NCBI GenBank assembly: GCA_002007465.1
Contig: LNAC01000001.1
Location: 1,884,502-1,948,501 of the forward strand
Length of the DNA: 64,000 nt
DNA from: Ailurus styani
Taxonomy: Eukaryota; Chordata; Mammalia; Carnivora; Ailuridae
Reading direction: 5' to 3'
Shown here: positions 46,266 through 58,164 of the stretch, in pieces
Numbering within the stretch: position 1 is the stretch's first letter
How the letters are laid out: every line of letters starts with the position of its first letter
Position numbers and translations under genes: made by a program
Notes under the pieces: model-generated
What the model saw: the letters and a program-made list of their open reading frames with translations, nothing else
Database searches by the model: none
What the model was told of the DNA's origin: nothing

Positions 46266-47884
46266 CCATTCCATTTTAGTTTGGGAAGTTCTCTCTAAAG
46301 CCTAAGCTGCATTCCTTGGAAAACAGACCACTCACCGGCCCACTTCAGACTGGTTCCTGTTTCTGTATCTTCTCATCATGGCGTGGAGCTTCACCAATTG
46401 GCCCCTCAGCCAGGCTCTAGATGTGCTGTCCTTCATGCATGGCTGGTAAGAGCCACGTTCATAAGCCACGTGATGGCTCCTGGACTGACCCTGTCTGTGG
46501 CTTTCTCAGTGGGCCTGAGCACGGCCCCCCATCACTGCAGATTCTATTAATCCGGCTAATAACTTGATCATAAATTCTGCCCAACAAGCAAAACAAGGCC
46601 ACACGGTATGTGATGGAGCCATCACAGGGATGGCAGAGCCCAGATGAGGAGATCTGGGGACTCTGGGTTTGGGCTGCTCAGTTGGGTTTGGGTTTGGGCT
46701 ACTATGGTAAGGCCTTGGTTAAAACAATCTGTAATATATTTCTTTCTGGGTTTAAATTGCGAAGCTGTATTCATGTACTTAACTGAAGCAACAGTTAAAA
46801 ATAAACTTTTTTCACATTTGTAGAATGTCATTGAAACTCTGCCCTGAGTTTTACGAATTACCCTCTATTGTCACTAGAAATATGTTTGAGAAGGAACGTC
46901 CACTCAATTCAAACCATCCTGGGGGTCTGAAGGCAGACTGCCTCCAGTCTAACCCCTCAGCAGGGGTCTCCAAGCTTTGAGTATTTATTGATACACCCCA
47001 CTCAGGGTCTCCAGGAGACTTCCCCCAAATCAAGACACTGATGGGCTATCAAGAGAAACAGGTATTCATCTTTTAAAAGATCCAACTTACTGAAAATGCA
47101 TTAAAACTGAGATACATGTGCTCTACACACACATAAATGTGTCTGCAACTTCTGTCGAGGAAGCTAGAGAAATGTAAGCAATAAATCTGGAACGTTAGCC
47201 CTTCTGTAAAGAAAACGCACAGTAGTAGATGCGATCATAAAATGAGACCCAGCAGTTCTTGTCCTTCGCAAAGAGCGGATGTAACCCTAATGCCAATGGT
47301 GAACTTTACAAAATAGCAAAAATACTTTGGGAGTGGGGAGAAGATGTGCTTGTTCTATAGGGTGAATCCACTGTCAAAATGCATCATCAAGCCAGCAGAG
47401 GGCACGTGGCTACCAGAGGCGTAATGACTGTCCAAGGCCCTTAGCCATTCTTTTCAATATCCAAAAGCCAGGTCCAACGCTTGCTCTGCACATTGGCACT
47501 TGCCCAGTACTTACGGGATTTCTGAGTCTTTAAATGTGTTTCTAAACATCATTGTGTAGTTTCACAATTATCCTTGGGTTGTGGTATGAGACGGAGTAAG
47601 TCAGGGGATGGCACACAGAACCCTACAGCCATCGTGGGCCTAGGAGGCCATTGACTCTAATTCCTCCAAGGACAGAGCACACTGAGCCCCACAGAAGCAA
47701 CACGCCATGGTCACGGGGGGTCCTGACTCATGGATCCTTCCCCTGAGCTCTGCTGCTCGCCCAGAAGAGAACAAAGCACATTCTGAGAGCTCCCCGTGCT
47801 CCACGGCTGGCATCTGGACCGTCTGGGATGAATGCCCGTCCCTGCAGATCCTTCTACCCCATCATTCGTACATTCTCAACTAGC
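46266..47884. other. Intergenic DNA
   Basis: No gene seen. A faint old-repeat trace occurs at 47580-47700. The rest is unique, moderately AT-rich sequence. Confidence 0.4.
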
Positions 47885-48010
47885 TTTCCATTCTTTTCCT
47901 CAGAAACACTGACCACACACCAAATACACTCCAAACACTGTGCTGGGGTGTCGCTCAGCCCCGTGGAGCACGAGGTCCAGTAATGAATAAAGGGGTACAC
48001 GTGCCTATCC
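47885..48010 (-). repeat. L2 LINE 3' end, reverse orientation
   Basis: CACTGACCACACACCAAATACACTCCAAACACTGTGCTGGGGTG, then GTCCAGTAATGAATAAAGGGG, resembles the reverse L2 terminus (gagcacctactatgtgccaggcactgtgctgg...cagtgaac). Confidence 0.5.
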
Positions 48011-48119
48011 CGTTACACGAGATTAACGCCATGACGGCCCCCACAGTTAGAGAGGCTGTGACGAAATAGGTCAGCTTGGAGGAAGAGTGAAAATTGAGCA
48101 AAGTTTTCTTGTGGGCAAT

Positions 48120-48465
48120 TTGGGGGGAAAAGAAAAATATTAAAAATGTCTGTGTCCCTTGGGTTAGAAATCTCACTTCCAAAAAGGTATGCCAAGTAAA
48201 TAATTAGAAATGTTGGCTAACTGAACATAATAAAAAAAAAGAAATACATTTGATAAATTGTATTCAATCGTTTTCAAAATGGTACATTTTTTATTAATGA
48301 AAAACAGAAAATATCCAAATGTCAAGTAATTAGAAATAGCTTAAGTAAATTATGGTAAGTCCACACCATAGAATTCTTTAAAGAATTCATTAGAATCATA
48401 ATATATGAGAATACTACTTGACACAAGAAAAAAATCACAATGCACTGAATCTATAAATTCGTTTT
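48120..48465 (+). repeat. Old L1 (L1M) 3' region fragment
   Basis: Has 'gttagaaatctcacttcc', 'ccaagtaaataattagaaatg', 'aatatccaaatgtcaagtaattagaaatagcttaagtaaattatggtaagtccacaccatagaattc', matching the L1M 'aacctaaatgtccaacaat...ggttaaataaattatggtacatcca...aatggaat' block. Confidence 0.75.
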
Positions 48466-48514
48466 CTGGGGAATTCTATATGATGTTGTGTCTCCCTCCC
48501 TGCACTTGGTATAA

Positions 48515-48745
48515 ACTCTCCATTTACTTAGGTCTTCTTCAATGACTCTTTAAATACATTTTGATTTTTTTTCTTACACATCTCCTTTACATGTATTCTT
48601 TGATATTTACATATATTTTCTGAATGTTTTTTGCAGGTGTAAAAAATTCAGTTTAATTTAGTGTATTGATAAAAATAGTCACAGTGGCTTTCTTTTTGTT
48701 AGTATTTTCCTGGTGTATCTTCTGCCCAATCTAAAAAGCAGACAT
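48515..48745 (-). repeat. Old L1 ORF2 fragment, reverse orientation
   Basis: 'ttaggtcttcttcaatgactctttaaatacattttgat' and 'gtggctttctttttgttagtattttcctggtgtatct' are typical of L1 ORF2 read on the opposite strand. Frames are destroyed. Confidence 0.55.
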
Positions 48746-49720
48746 ATCATCACACACCATCTTTATATAAAAAATATAAGAAAATTATAGCCACAGAAAT
48801 AGGCTGAAAACTCTAACCTCGAAGTGTTCATAGCACATACACCTGGGTAGTACCACCACAGGCCATCTATTTTTTTTAATTTACTTATTTTAGTGTTTAT
48901 GATTTTTTTCAGTCTCCCATTCTAAGTACATAATGTTAAATTTGAGTAAACGTAACAGGCATTCATATTCAAAAATGTATAACATTATTTCCTCCATCAA
49001 GCACCTCTGGGCCCCCCTAGGCATTCTAGAAAGCAGTGAGCATGCAGACGTTTTATTTTGGAGATTCCAAACTCGGGCTCCATTTGCACATTAGAGGAAC
49101 TGTTTCTAGCGGTTAGGAATTGTCTGCTCTTCTTTGGTAATTCCCCAGTTCCAGCTCAATAAGCATTGCTTCACTCGGTCCCCGTTCCCGCAGCCCCCCG
49201 AAACCACCTCCGTGGCCTGGCCTGCATCCATCCTCGGGACTGAGTCGGAGTCCCAGAGATAAGAGCATCTGTCTGCAGACAGCTCAGGGGAACGGTGCAC
49301 ACTGGGAAGTGGGAGGTTCTGACCCAGATGCAATCTGCCCTTGGACGGCAGTGCATCTGTTCCCTTTGTGAGGAAGAACAGTGGACACCAGCATGGCTGG
49401 CTATCAAGAGTCCGGGATGCATGGAAGGAACGCAAGGTGCACGCAAGGCAGGGATGAATGGAAGAGGTTTGTAGGTGAGGACCTTCAAACACACTCACGG
49501 CATCATCCCCAGACACGGGGAGTGCAAGAGACACTCAGGGGACATGGACGGCATAGGTACGCTCTCCAATCTCTCCATCAGAGACCCTGTCAGAGACGTG
49601 CTCTCCAAACAAGAAACACGAGCGAGCCCACCTCAGAAGCCTAGGCTCTCCTCCTCCTGATCTGGTGGCTTCACCCCCAGTCTGTGGTCCTCTGGGTAGT
49701 AGCTGTCTCTGGGGAGAAGG
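48746..49720. other. AT-rich then mixed DNA, no gene seen
   Basis: The AT-rich part up to about 49020 may be more decayed L1. The rest is unique. Confidence 0.35.
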
Positions 49721-50078
49721 TGTCTTAGTCAGCTTGGCTGCCATAACAAAATGCTGGAAACTGGGTGGCCTGCGCAACGGACACTTACTTCTCACAGTTC
49801 TGGAGACTTAGAAGTTCAAGATCAAGGTTCCAGAAGGTTCTGTTCTTGGTAAGAGCCCTCTTCCTCATTTACAGGTGGCCTCTGCTCACTGTGACCTCAC
49901 ATGGCAAAGAGAGCAACCTCTGGTATCGCTCTTCTTTCCTTCTATGCACACTCTACCATCATGACCTCATGTACCCGTAATCACCTCCACAAGGCCCCAC
50001 CGCCTCATTCCATAATATCGGGGTTAGGGTTTCAATATATGATGGGAGGGGAAGGGCATAAACATTCGGTCCACAACA
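49721..50078 (-). repeat. MLT1 (ERVL-MaLR) LTR, reverse orientation, nearly complete
   Basis: Starts TGTCTTAGTCAGCTTGGCTG and ends GGTCCACAACA, with TG...CA termini as expected for an LTR. In between are 'ccataacaaaatgctgg', 'cttctcacagttctggagac', 'gttcaagatcaaggttcc', 'gacctcacatggcaaagagag', 'catgacctcatgtacccg', 'cacctccacaaggccccacc' and 'ggggttagggtttcaatatatg'. It is a non-coding solo LTR of an old non-autonomous family. Confidence 0.85.
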
Positions 50079-51849
50079 GGAGGCGACTGGGGGTGCAAGA
50101 CATCTCTCACTTGGCTCCCACATTTCCACCCAGGACTGCTGAGTGACATCTCCACCTTTGCCTCCAGGAACCCCTGAGATACTGGAACAGGGTGCTAGAT
50201 AAAACAGCTCCAAGTTCAAGTTCACACCTCACCCCTCACAACAAGCATAACTGTCCTATTTAACGTCCCACCTCCAATCACACCCAGCACCGCAGACTCA
50301 GAGTTCTTCAAGGATTAGATAATGAGACTCAGCGCCAACATAAAATTCCCCAAAACATATGTGAACAACACAAAAATGGTGTTAGCATGTTCTTAATTTG
50401 TGCATTCCCTTTCATTATGAAATTCTGAAAATTAAAACTCTTTCCCTGTGTATATGAAAGTCTGAGGAGTCTTAACTCTAAAGCTGTCCCTCCTTCTCCA
50501 TGGTCTGGTCAGAGGGTCCTGCCTTGTGCAGAGCCCAGTCCCCTTCCCGCCAGTGGACACCGCAGCACTGACTTCTGCTGGGACCCAGGAAGCCCCTCCC
50601 TCCTTCCCCCACGGAATTCTTCTTCCCCGCTCGTTTCAGAGAAGATGGTCAAACCCCAAGGTCTGTGACAGGTGCCTGCAGCCAGTTCGAATCCAGAACC
50701 TGACACATGATTACAGTCCAGAGCACGGGGTGGCTGGTTGCAGACACTCAGCATTCGCTCAAGGAAAGAAGGCAGAGAACATGTGAGAAAAAAATGGGGA
50801 GAAAAAAAAGGCTTTTGACTTGTCCGAATGCCAGCCAGTCTGCCCTTGCTGTCTGGAGGTCACAACCTGTGAACTTCAACTCAGCCGGGAGAAATCATCC
50901 ATCAAGACTTTAAGTGAAGCTGTCATGCGCTTTCCTCTCCTAGAAGCCCGTGGCCTTTTGAAGCTTGCCATATGTTTCTGGGGTTTCTGACCTCTGTCAT
51001 AGGCTTCTTCCCCCTAAAACTGCCTTTCCTCAGTGTTTGGGTCTCCAGGGCTTTGGCTGACCTTCACTGCATTCAGTGTCACTAAGGTCTGAGTCCGCAG
51101 CGGCAATACAAGCCATTGCTCCCTGATTCCACTCCCACTGCGACCCCAGCACAAATCCCAGCCAGCCTCACTCAAAGCCCTGCCCCCTGGGAAGACCAGC
51201 CACCCACCCAGTGACACCACACATCACAGCCACACCATCAGCCCCTCTCCAGGTGTGCGTCATCGATCCCCAAAACTACACTTGTGGAAGCATCCCACTG
51301 GCACCCTGCTGGGCACAAAGATGGTGGAGGTTCAGCATGGATTTGGTGCCTGAGTCTCATGGTCCTCCCTTCTTACCTACAGGCTCCAACCCACAAAACA
51401 TAACCAGGCAGAACTAAGAAAAACGGTAGGGAGCTGGGTGTTGGGCAGGGCGTCCTGACGGAAGAGGCAGAGGAGACAGACATTTTCCTGAACAAAGGCA
51501 GGCAGATCTGCGCGGAGGGAGTCGAGCCCAGAGGAAGGGCTGCGTGGGAGAAGCCATGTCCGAGCTCCCCCACCGTCAGGAGAAGCATGGCCGGGACTCA
51601 CGCCCTTTCCCGTTCTCACAGGTCTTGCTCTTCCCATGGCAGGAAAGCAGGGGCTAGCGGAAGTGATCCGCCACCCCGGCTCCCCAAGGAGGGGTCCCCT
51701 GTTGGGAAGCAGAGCGGGCTCCGGCTGGGTGTCACTGTGTGTGAATTCCCGAGACCCCGGGCCTGACCGCAGGAGACGGCCCGTCGCGGTTGCGTCTCTT
51801 CCGCCGTCTCCGCAAGGTGCCTGGAGTCACTCCACTTGGGTGACACAGC
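50079..51849. other. Intergenic DNA, no gene seen
   Basis: Unique sequence of moderate to high GC. Open frames have no domains. Confidence 0.4.
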
Positions 51850-52025
51850 CGTTTTCATAAGCGGGACAGTAATTTTACCCAATGCCCTTTCTAGCTTTCA
51901 CAGGCTGATGTCATGATTCTTCTTCTGAAATGATGAATTTTACCCTCCTGATGTAACGAATTGCGTCTATCGGTTTTCTATCATTAAATCAATCTTTTAT
52001 TTTTAAAAGAAACCACGGGGTGTGG
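51850..52025. promoter_or_regulatory. Candidate conserved non-coding element
   Basis: Compact AT-rich block with CAGTAATTTTACCC, CTGATGTCATGATTC (CRE/AP-1-like TGATGTCA), ATTGCGTC and ATCATTAAATCAATC motifs. It lies about 500 bases upstream of the candidate exon at 52538. Confidence 0.22.
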
Positions 52026-52537
52026 TCAGTTAGTGTTTAAATGTACGATTCTCCTTCCCTCAGGATTCCGACAGAGCCGCGAAGCTCCTCCTCTGTCTGG
52101 GTGGTTCAGTGCTCAGCCCGGACTTCCTCTCCTCTCAGCTTCAAGTGTTGCTTTTATCGCCGCTCACCGTGCGGTAGATTCCCAGCAGTCCTTCCCAGAC
52201 CTCCACGAGCCCGCGCCCATGCTGCCTGCCCCTCTCCTCCCACCTCTCCAGCCGGACAGTTTCCAGAAGAGACTCCTCGGAGCTGCGCTTTCCTCCACGT
52301 GTCCGGCACGGCTGCGTCCCTGGTGTTTCAGCACTGTCAGAGTCCCCGCGTGCCTGGGGCTGTCGGTGGTGCGCAGCCCTGGAAACTCAACCCCGAGACT
52401 GATGCCTGGGCTGCAGGCAACCCCTTCTTCTGTGTGAGAGCGCCATCGCACACTGCTCAGAGGACCGAGTACGCGTGCTGGTGTGGCATCTCCTCCTTAG
52501 TTTCTAACACGGGCGTCACTTCTCTCTTCTGTCCTAG
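52026..52537. other. Unique DNA ending in a strong 3' splice-site look-alike
   Basis: The stretch ends with CACTTCTCTCTTCTGTCCTAG (AG at 52536-52537), a textbook pyrimidine tract and acceptor. No branch point was assigned. Confidence 0.4.
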
Positions 52538-52797
52538 GCCCGTGAGTACTTATAACTCAGGACGGTCATCTGCCTGGTCCTCAATCCAGGATGGAGCCAG
52601 TGGAGCAGAGTCAGTCTCGGAGGGGACAGAGAGCCCTGCAGGGTCTCACCCCGGCCATTGAAAATTCCAGCCCAGCAATGGCGCACAAGACCTCTGCTTA
52701 GAATCCCTGGACTGGACACGCAACCCCAGCTCGTACCAGCAGAAGCAAGATGGGAAAGATGGCGAGAGCAGCACAGTTGACTTCCAGAAGTTCAAAG
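52538..52797 (+). pseudogene. Candidate exon (coding relic or lncRNA exon) bounded by good splice sites
   Basis: A 260-base segment lies between the acceptor TCTCTTCTGTCCTAG|G and the donor TTCAAAG|GTAAGC (GT at 52798-52799). One frame spans it entirely except for one TGA at 52659-52661. Before the stop it reads Ser/Gly/Glu-rich (RPVSTYNSGRSSAWSSIQDG and onwards); after it, a part including YQQKQDGKDGESSTVDFQKF. Composition on both sides of the stop looks protein-like, but I recognise no family. Alternatives are a non-coding exon, a real terminal coding segment, or chance. The minus strand shows nothing comparable. Confidence 0.25.
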
Positions 52798-53439
52798 GTA
52801 AGCTGGAGGCAGACAGTTAGACGTGGCTTGTCCCCTTGCCATGTTAACCCGGAGTTCTAATGCATTTGTTCTGAATCTGGAACATGTTCAAGGAGCAAAG
52901 CTTTGTTCATCTGGGATTCCACTGCTCTTTGCTCATTTCTCGCTTCTGGCACTTGGCAACACAAATCGTTCACAAATAAAGAGTCCCTGGTTTGCTCTCC
53001 CTGGCTTCCCCTCCCGGGCTCCCTTGCCAGCCCATCTCCATCAGCCAAAGGTTGAGGGGCTCCTGTCCTGGTCTCCTTCCTGCCTGCATTGTCCACCGGG
53101 GGCGGTCACCAGCTCTGCACCCACAATTTCCACGTATGCACATCCAGCCCCAAGTGCGTGTCTGAGCTCGACCCGCATGTGCAGCCACTTCCTCTAATGC
53201 AGGGATGCGGGTGAGCTGCGGGCCTCATGAGTCCTCCCTGGCTCCCATTCCCAGCTCTCTCCCCATCGTTTCTCTGGCACAAGCCACTGCCCTGGAAATC
53301 TGCATGGTTTCCCTCCCCTCGCTCCCCTGATAACACGTCCTCTCCCAAGGAGCTCCCACATAGTCCACTCCCTGTGTTCCGTGGCCCCCCGCCCCACCCA
53401 GATAAGCCGTTGACACGCTTCCCCCGAACAGCAGCGACA
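52798..53439. other. DNA downstream of the candidate exon
   Basis: No further exon could be linked. Pyrimidine-rich sequence from about 53220 grades into L2. Confidence 0.35.
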
Positions 53440-54000
53440 GCTGCCGCAGTAGTCACCAGCAGCCAGCCCAGCCCATGCTCCACACAGTGGTCAGAGAAAC
53501 CCCTTAAAATGCCAATCTGATCCTATCCCCACCCATCCTGAAACCCTATGACTTCCAATGACCCTTGGACTAAAGTCTGGCATCTCCCCATGGCCTCCCG
53601 GGCTCGGCTCACCATCCTGCCCACCTCCAGACCTCCTTTGTCTCATGTACGCCAGCCGGTGCTTTACCCTACCGGACAGGACACAGCTCTGTGCACGGTG
53701 CCATGCTTCCTTGCCGCCATCTTTAAATTCCCACTAAGTTGTGAACAGGGGCTCTGCCTCTGTCTTTTGTACTGAACCCCACAAATTATGTAGCTGGTCC
53801 CGTTCCCGGAGAAGTCTCCTTACCCCTCAGGACTCTGCCCAAGTCAGTCTGTCTAGAATGTCTTTGCCTGTCTCCCCTCCCAACAAGTCTTCAAGGTTCA
53901 AAATAAATGCATCTCCCCCCAAGCCCCTCCCAATCCTGCAGGCTTCCAGAGCCTTCTCTGTACCCCTCCCCCTCCATGCTCTGTCTATCCTGCTCACCTG
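53440..54000 (+). repeat. L2 LINE 3' part, diverged
   Basis: Shows 'ccatgctccacacagtggtcagagaaaccccttaaaatgccaatctgatcctatccccacccatcctgaaaccctatgacttccaatgaccc', 'actaaagtctggcatc', and later 'tagaatgtctttgcctgtctcccctcccaacaagtcttcaaggttcaaa'. This follows the L2 3' order (agccagagtgatc...aatctgatcatgtcac...aaacccttcaatggc...taaagtccaaactcc). Confidence 0.75.
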
Positions 54001-54078
54001 TAAGCTCCCAAGAGCATCCCAGGGACTTCTGGTCTCCAGGAACCGGTGTGGTCAGGCGACACACACAGGGGTCAGGGG

Positions 54079-54178
54079 TAGACTCGGGGGACAGCTGACC
54101 TGGACTTGAACCCTGCCTCACTGACTTCCTGGCTGTGTGACTCGGGGAAATTCTTCAGCTTCTCTGTGCTTTAGCTTT
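54079..54178 (+). repeat. MIR SINE fragment, forward orientation
   Basis: GACCTGGACTTGAACCCTGCCTCACTGACTTCCTGGCTGTGTGACTCGGGGAAATTCTTCAGCTTCTCTGTGC reads as the MIR segment 'ctgggttcgaatcc...ctagctgtgtgaccttgggcaagtcacttaacctctctg'. Confidence 0.75.
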
Positions 54179-54179
54179 C

Positions 54180-54252
54180 TTTTTTTTTTAAGATTTTATT
54201 TTTTAATTTGAGAGAGAGCGAGAGCACGCATGAGCAAGCGCACAAGCAGGGG
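54180..54252 (-). mobile_element. Truncated CAN-SINE tail, reverse orientation
   Basis: T-run, AAGATTTTATTTTTTAATTTG, then GAGAGAGAGCGAGAGCACGC corresponds to the reversed tail of a carnivoran SINE. The tRNA-derived head is missing. It abuts the MIR at 54079 and is followed by another T-run. Confidence 0.75.
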
Positions 54253-54267
54253 TATTTTTTTTTTTAA

Positions 54268-54350
54268 GTATTAGTGCATCCCAAGCAATCTTTGGGATAC
54301 ATACCCTAAAATACCGGCATTGTTCATCTGGAAGTTGAACTGGGCAACCC
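54268..54350. repeat. Possible unidentified old repeat with hairpin
   Basis: AGTGCATCCCAAGCAATCTTTGGGATACAT forms an imperfect inverted repeat, followed by CATCTGGAAGTTGAACTGGGC. I have seen similar text in many mammalian loci but cannot name the family. Confidence 0.3.
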
Positions 54351-55019
54351 AAGTCCAGTCCTGCGCTCCTGGCTCCCCAGAGCCCCACCTGTTTCCCCAC
54401 GACTCCCATCCCGATGGCTCAGATTTTGCTCGCCAGAACCCCTCCGAGGACAGGAAGCAGGAAGCACCGCTGTCTCTCCTTGCTTCCTGCGAGCCAAGCA
54501 GGGGGCTCTTCTTCGCCCTGACTGTCCTCCCTCATGTCAGCCGAGCCCCCTCTGCTACCGGGCCCACCCAAGGGGAGTGAGAGCAGGTCCGGATGCAGAC
54601 GGTGGGACAACGGAGGAAGACTGGGGGCTTGGCCGCCGCAGAGCTGGCTCATTGGCTTTGCCTGTCTTGGGCATCATTCATTTTGTATTCAGTAAAGCAT
54701 TTCCCAGATGGAAGCATTCATCTGTCTCATCGTCCGAGGCGCCATCCGCTCTCCCAAGAATGGTCCCTCATGGTCCTGGCCACCCTCTGTCACAACCCTC
54801 CAGGCACCAGAGGCAACCAATCACGCCAACAGAGTCACCGTGGCTCCGTGCCGTCCAATTGTCCTTCCTACTCTCCGCGCCGACGGAACCTCCCAGACGC
54901 CCCCCTCGCTGCACAGATGTCGTCTTCTCCGTTCTCCTTCATCCCAGATGGTCTCATCAATATTGCATGATTATAACAGACCCACAGTCTTTGGATTCTG
55001 GGAAGTCACTACACTGCCT
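54351..55019. other. GC-rich DNA, faint MIR at the end
   Basis: No gene. Near 54985-55040 'gggaagtcactacactgccttcactaattttgtaaaatggg' resembles a decayed forward MIR. Confidence 0.4.
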
Positions 55020-55400
55020 TCACTAATTTTGTAAAATGGGAGAATTTTTCTCAATACGAAGCAAAAAGGGACAGTTTTATTTTCAATAATAATGCTATTT
55101 CAGAATTTTTTAAAGCATCCTTTTTCCTCGTGGATCTTTGACATTAGAGTTGTAAATTAACTTAACATTTTCTTAAATTGGAGATTCTCAGTGAATAACT
55201 ACATCTGAATCCCAATCAAATTTTTCATGTCAACGAAGTGGTTCACATCAAAGTGGAAAAGGGCTTTTAGCTCCTCATAATGAATCTTGCTTGTTGCCTC
55301 CAAGTGCAATCACTGCGAGGCTACAGATAATTTAATTACCACGATGGGCGCCATCTGCTTTAACTCGCATTTCCAGGCACAGCAACAAAGACGACAAAAC
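55020..55400. promoter_or_regulatory. Candidate conserved non-coding element (enhancer-like)
   Basis: Repeat-free AT-rich block ending in a dense cluster, ACAGATAATTTAATTACCACGATGGGCGCCATCTGC, that combines GATA, two TAATT homeodomain cores, a GGCGCC palindrome and a CATCTG E-box in about 35 bases. Upstream are CAATAATAATGC, GTTGTAAATTAACTTAAC and CTCATAATGAATC. Conservation is inferred only. Confidence 0.4.
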
Positions 55401-58164
55401 CTGTGACTAGGAAGTGGGAGGGACCGGGCCCAGCAGAACGGGACAGGGACAGGGGACCAAAGCGCTCTCCTTCTTACCGGTCAGTTTTCTTCACTCATTC
55501 ACAGGGCGGGGGCCTGCTCTGTGCCCCCCGGGACCAAACCGTGAACGGGTCTCGTGGTTTCCTCCCTAGGGCTACTGTCCCCATGACTGCCCTGGGAGGT
55601 CACTCCGATGGCTTCCTTTCACACAGAAGGAAAGACACCATGCAAGCCAACCAGCTTAGGTTGTCTGGGGTTGTTCCTGTGTTTTCTTTTCTCCTTCCTC
55701 TTTTTTAAGTTCTACAAGTAATCAGTACAGTTCTATTTTAATAAAACTGATTTTAACAGAAAAAGTCCTGCTGTGCATTAACTCTTCCTCACAACAGACC
55801 CTATCATTTTCTGACCCAATTCTCTGCGGTCCCAAGCACGCCTGGGGAGGGGACAACGCCTGTGGGAACAGAACAGTGGGCAGAGCAGGGGAAAGGCGGC
55901 GGAAGGACTTGCTTCTGATCTAGTGTGACTTGGAAGCTCCTGGCTTTCACCATATCACCCCTAACCTGCGACGCCTGCACGTCGGGTCCACACGGCAGCC
56001 TTTCCCTTTGAAGGACGACGTGGGAAAGACCTCACAGCTGAAGGACAGCTTTGTTTTAGTCTCAGCTGTATTTTCATCCAAATAACTGCAAAACTTAAAC
56101 CATGGGAATCACCAGACTCAGGTCAATATTTATCTGTTTCGTAAGTTCTGAGCCCTGGCTTGGACCTGGTCTGACCCATAGGACGACCCAAGCAAAAGCA
56201 GGATCTGGAACCGTCGGCCACGGCCAGTCTGGCTCACGAAGCCCACTGAAGAGTAGGTGGTGGACAGGCGCTAAATGGTTGACCCAACCCGAGAAGACAC
56301 AGCGGCATCGGGTAGGCTCTCGCTGGCTTTGTCCGTGTGGGGGTTTCCGGCTGCCTACCTCCACAGAGCCTGAGGGAGTTTCACAGAAACCCCGGAGAGT
56401 CTCACAGAAATAAGAGCCCTGCTCATGCCGGTTGGGCACACGTCTAGCTGGGCCCAGGTTCCGGAGGCTCTGCATGGAAGGATCGCACTGTTGGCCCAGA
56501 GGACCCTGTGAGGCCTGTCTGTGCGCGCAGCCTCCGTGCCGACTCGGGACCACCCACACTTGCCCCCGGAAAAGCAGAGGCCAATCAATACCTACAGATG
56601 CTTAAAGTGGCCCAGAACCCTGGGGTCGGAAGATACCACTGAAGGGGCTCCCTTCAGATGCAGCGAACAGCACAGCCTTTCCAGAGCATGAGCCGCTCGC
56701 GCTCCAGCGGGGCCAGCCGTGCGCGCGTGACCTCCCTGCGCCCTTCCGGCACCCCGAGGATCACGGAATGACCTCTGCCTGCGAGGAGGGCCTACAGAAC
56801 TTACTCAAGGTCCGAACCTCGGCCAGGATGGGAGCTGTGTTCACTCTGAGAACTCTCCGACCCCAAAGACCCTGCTCTTAAGAGGTGCCTGCCTTTTCAT
56901 TTCGAAGATGGAGACAGACGGTTATTTGTGAACAACTAAAACCTCTTACCTTGTGGAAAAATGCAAGCTTTTGGCTCACAGAGGATGTCTGCTGGCAGAA
57001 GATCGCGTCATTCCTAAGGCGGTTCCCATGAGATCCTTGGTGCGTGCGGGGATCCTTGACAAGAGAGCGTTGGCTGGCGTGCCCAAGAAGCCAGCTGGCG
57101 CTGAAAATGCCGTAAGGGGCAGAGGCCATAGAACATCTGCCCCAAACCTGACGGGACAAAGGCATCGTATTTCCAGGGAAAGTGATGAGGAAGCTTCAGG
57201 TGGGGTTGGCTGCAAACACCTGCCAGCCCCTTGAAGGAAGAAGCCCACAGTGGCGGCCGCTTCCCTCAGACCATCCAATGCCCTGGGTCTACCAACTGCC
57301 ACCTTGGGACACGCATATGCAAAGGAGGTTCCCTCTTTCTCCTTGACAACCGGCCTGCCTTTAGATTAATTACCTAAGAATCCTCGAGTAGCTCAACTAC
57401 TAAGGACGCCCCTTACCCATTGCAGAAGCTCAATAAATACTTTTTAATCAAATCGAGCTCAGCTGAAGAACCCTGTGTGCGTTTCAGCCCCTACAGTGAA
57501 GGGTACAGGCAAGGGGGGAGGACCCATCCAAAGTCCCCAGGCAGCCAACGCGACAGTGTGGAGAGACACAGCCCATCTGCACGCACACGTGTTCAATAGC
57601 GTCAGGCCACCTGCTGAACTGGCCTTGGGTCCGCATCCCCGGTTGACCCGGGCCATCCCCATCTGGACGCTGCCAAGACCTTCCAAGGCACAAATGTCCT
57701 GGGGACAGTCTACCTGCGTTTCCAAGTCAGTGGCTCAACAGGCAGCCAAGGTCACAGGAGGACCCTGGTTCTGGTGACATCCATCCTGGTGCCTTCACAC
57801 CAGAGGGTCACTGGAATCACTGCCTTCTGTGGGCACCTGTGTTGGGATTGCAATTATTTCTGGAACTCAGCAGACCACTAGGTGAAGGAGTCAGTCTCCC
57901 CCTTCGCCCCCAGGACAACCCCGGGGGGTATCTTTGGCATTGGGGACATGCAAAGACTGACCCAGCCCCCTTCTAACGGCCCCTCCCCCAGCATTCACAG
58001 CTGGAGCTCAGCGAGCAGAATGTGGGTGCCAGGTGACATTAATGCTCAAGGCTGGTGCCCTACGCTTCCTGTTAAGTTTCCTCCAGGATAATCAATCTTA
58101 CATGTAATTCACCTGCACCATGTTACCCAGCTGCTCGGGCACACGTTCCTATGGGTTTATCTTT
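55401..58164. other. Intergenic DNA, no gene seen
   Basis: Mixed-composition unique sequence. Short AT-rich section at 55690-55770. No recognised repeats or exons. The 154-codon minus-strand frame at 56095-56559 has no domain. Confidence 0.4.
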
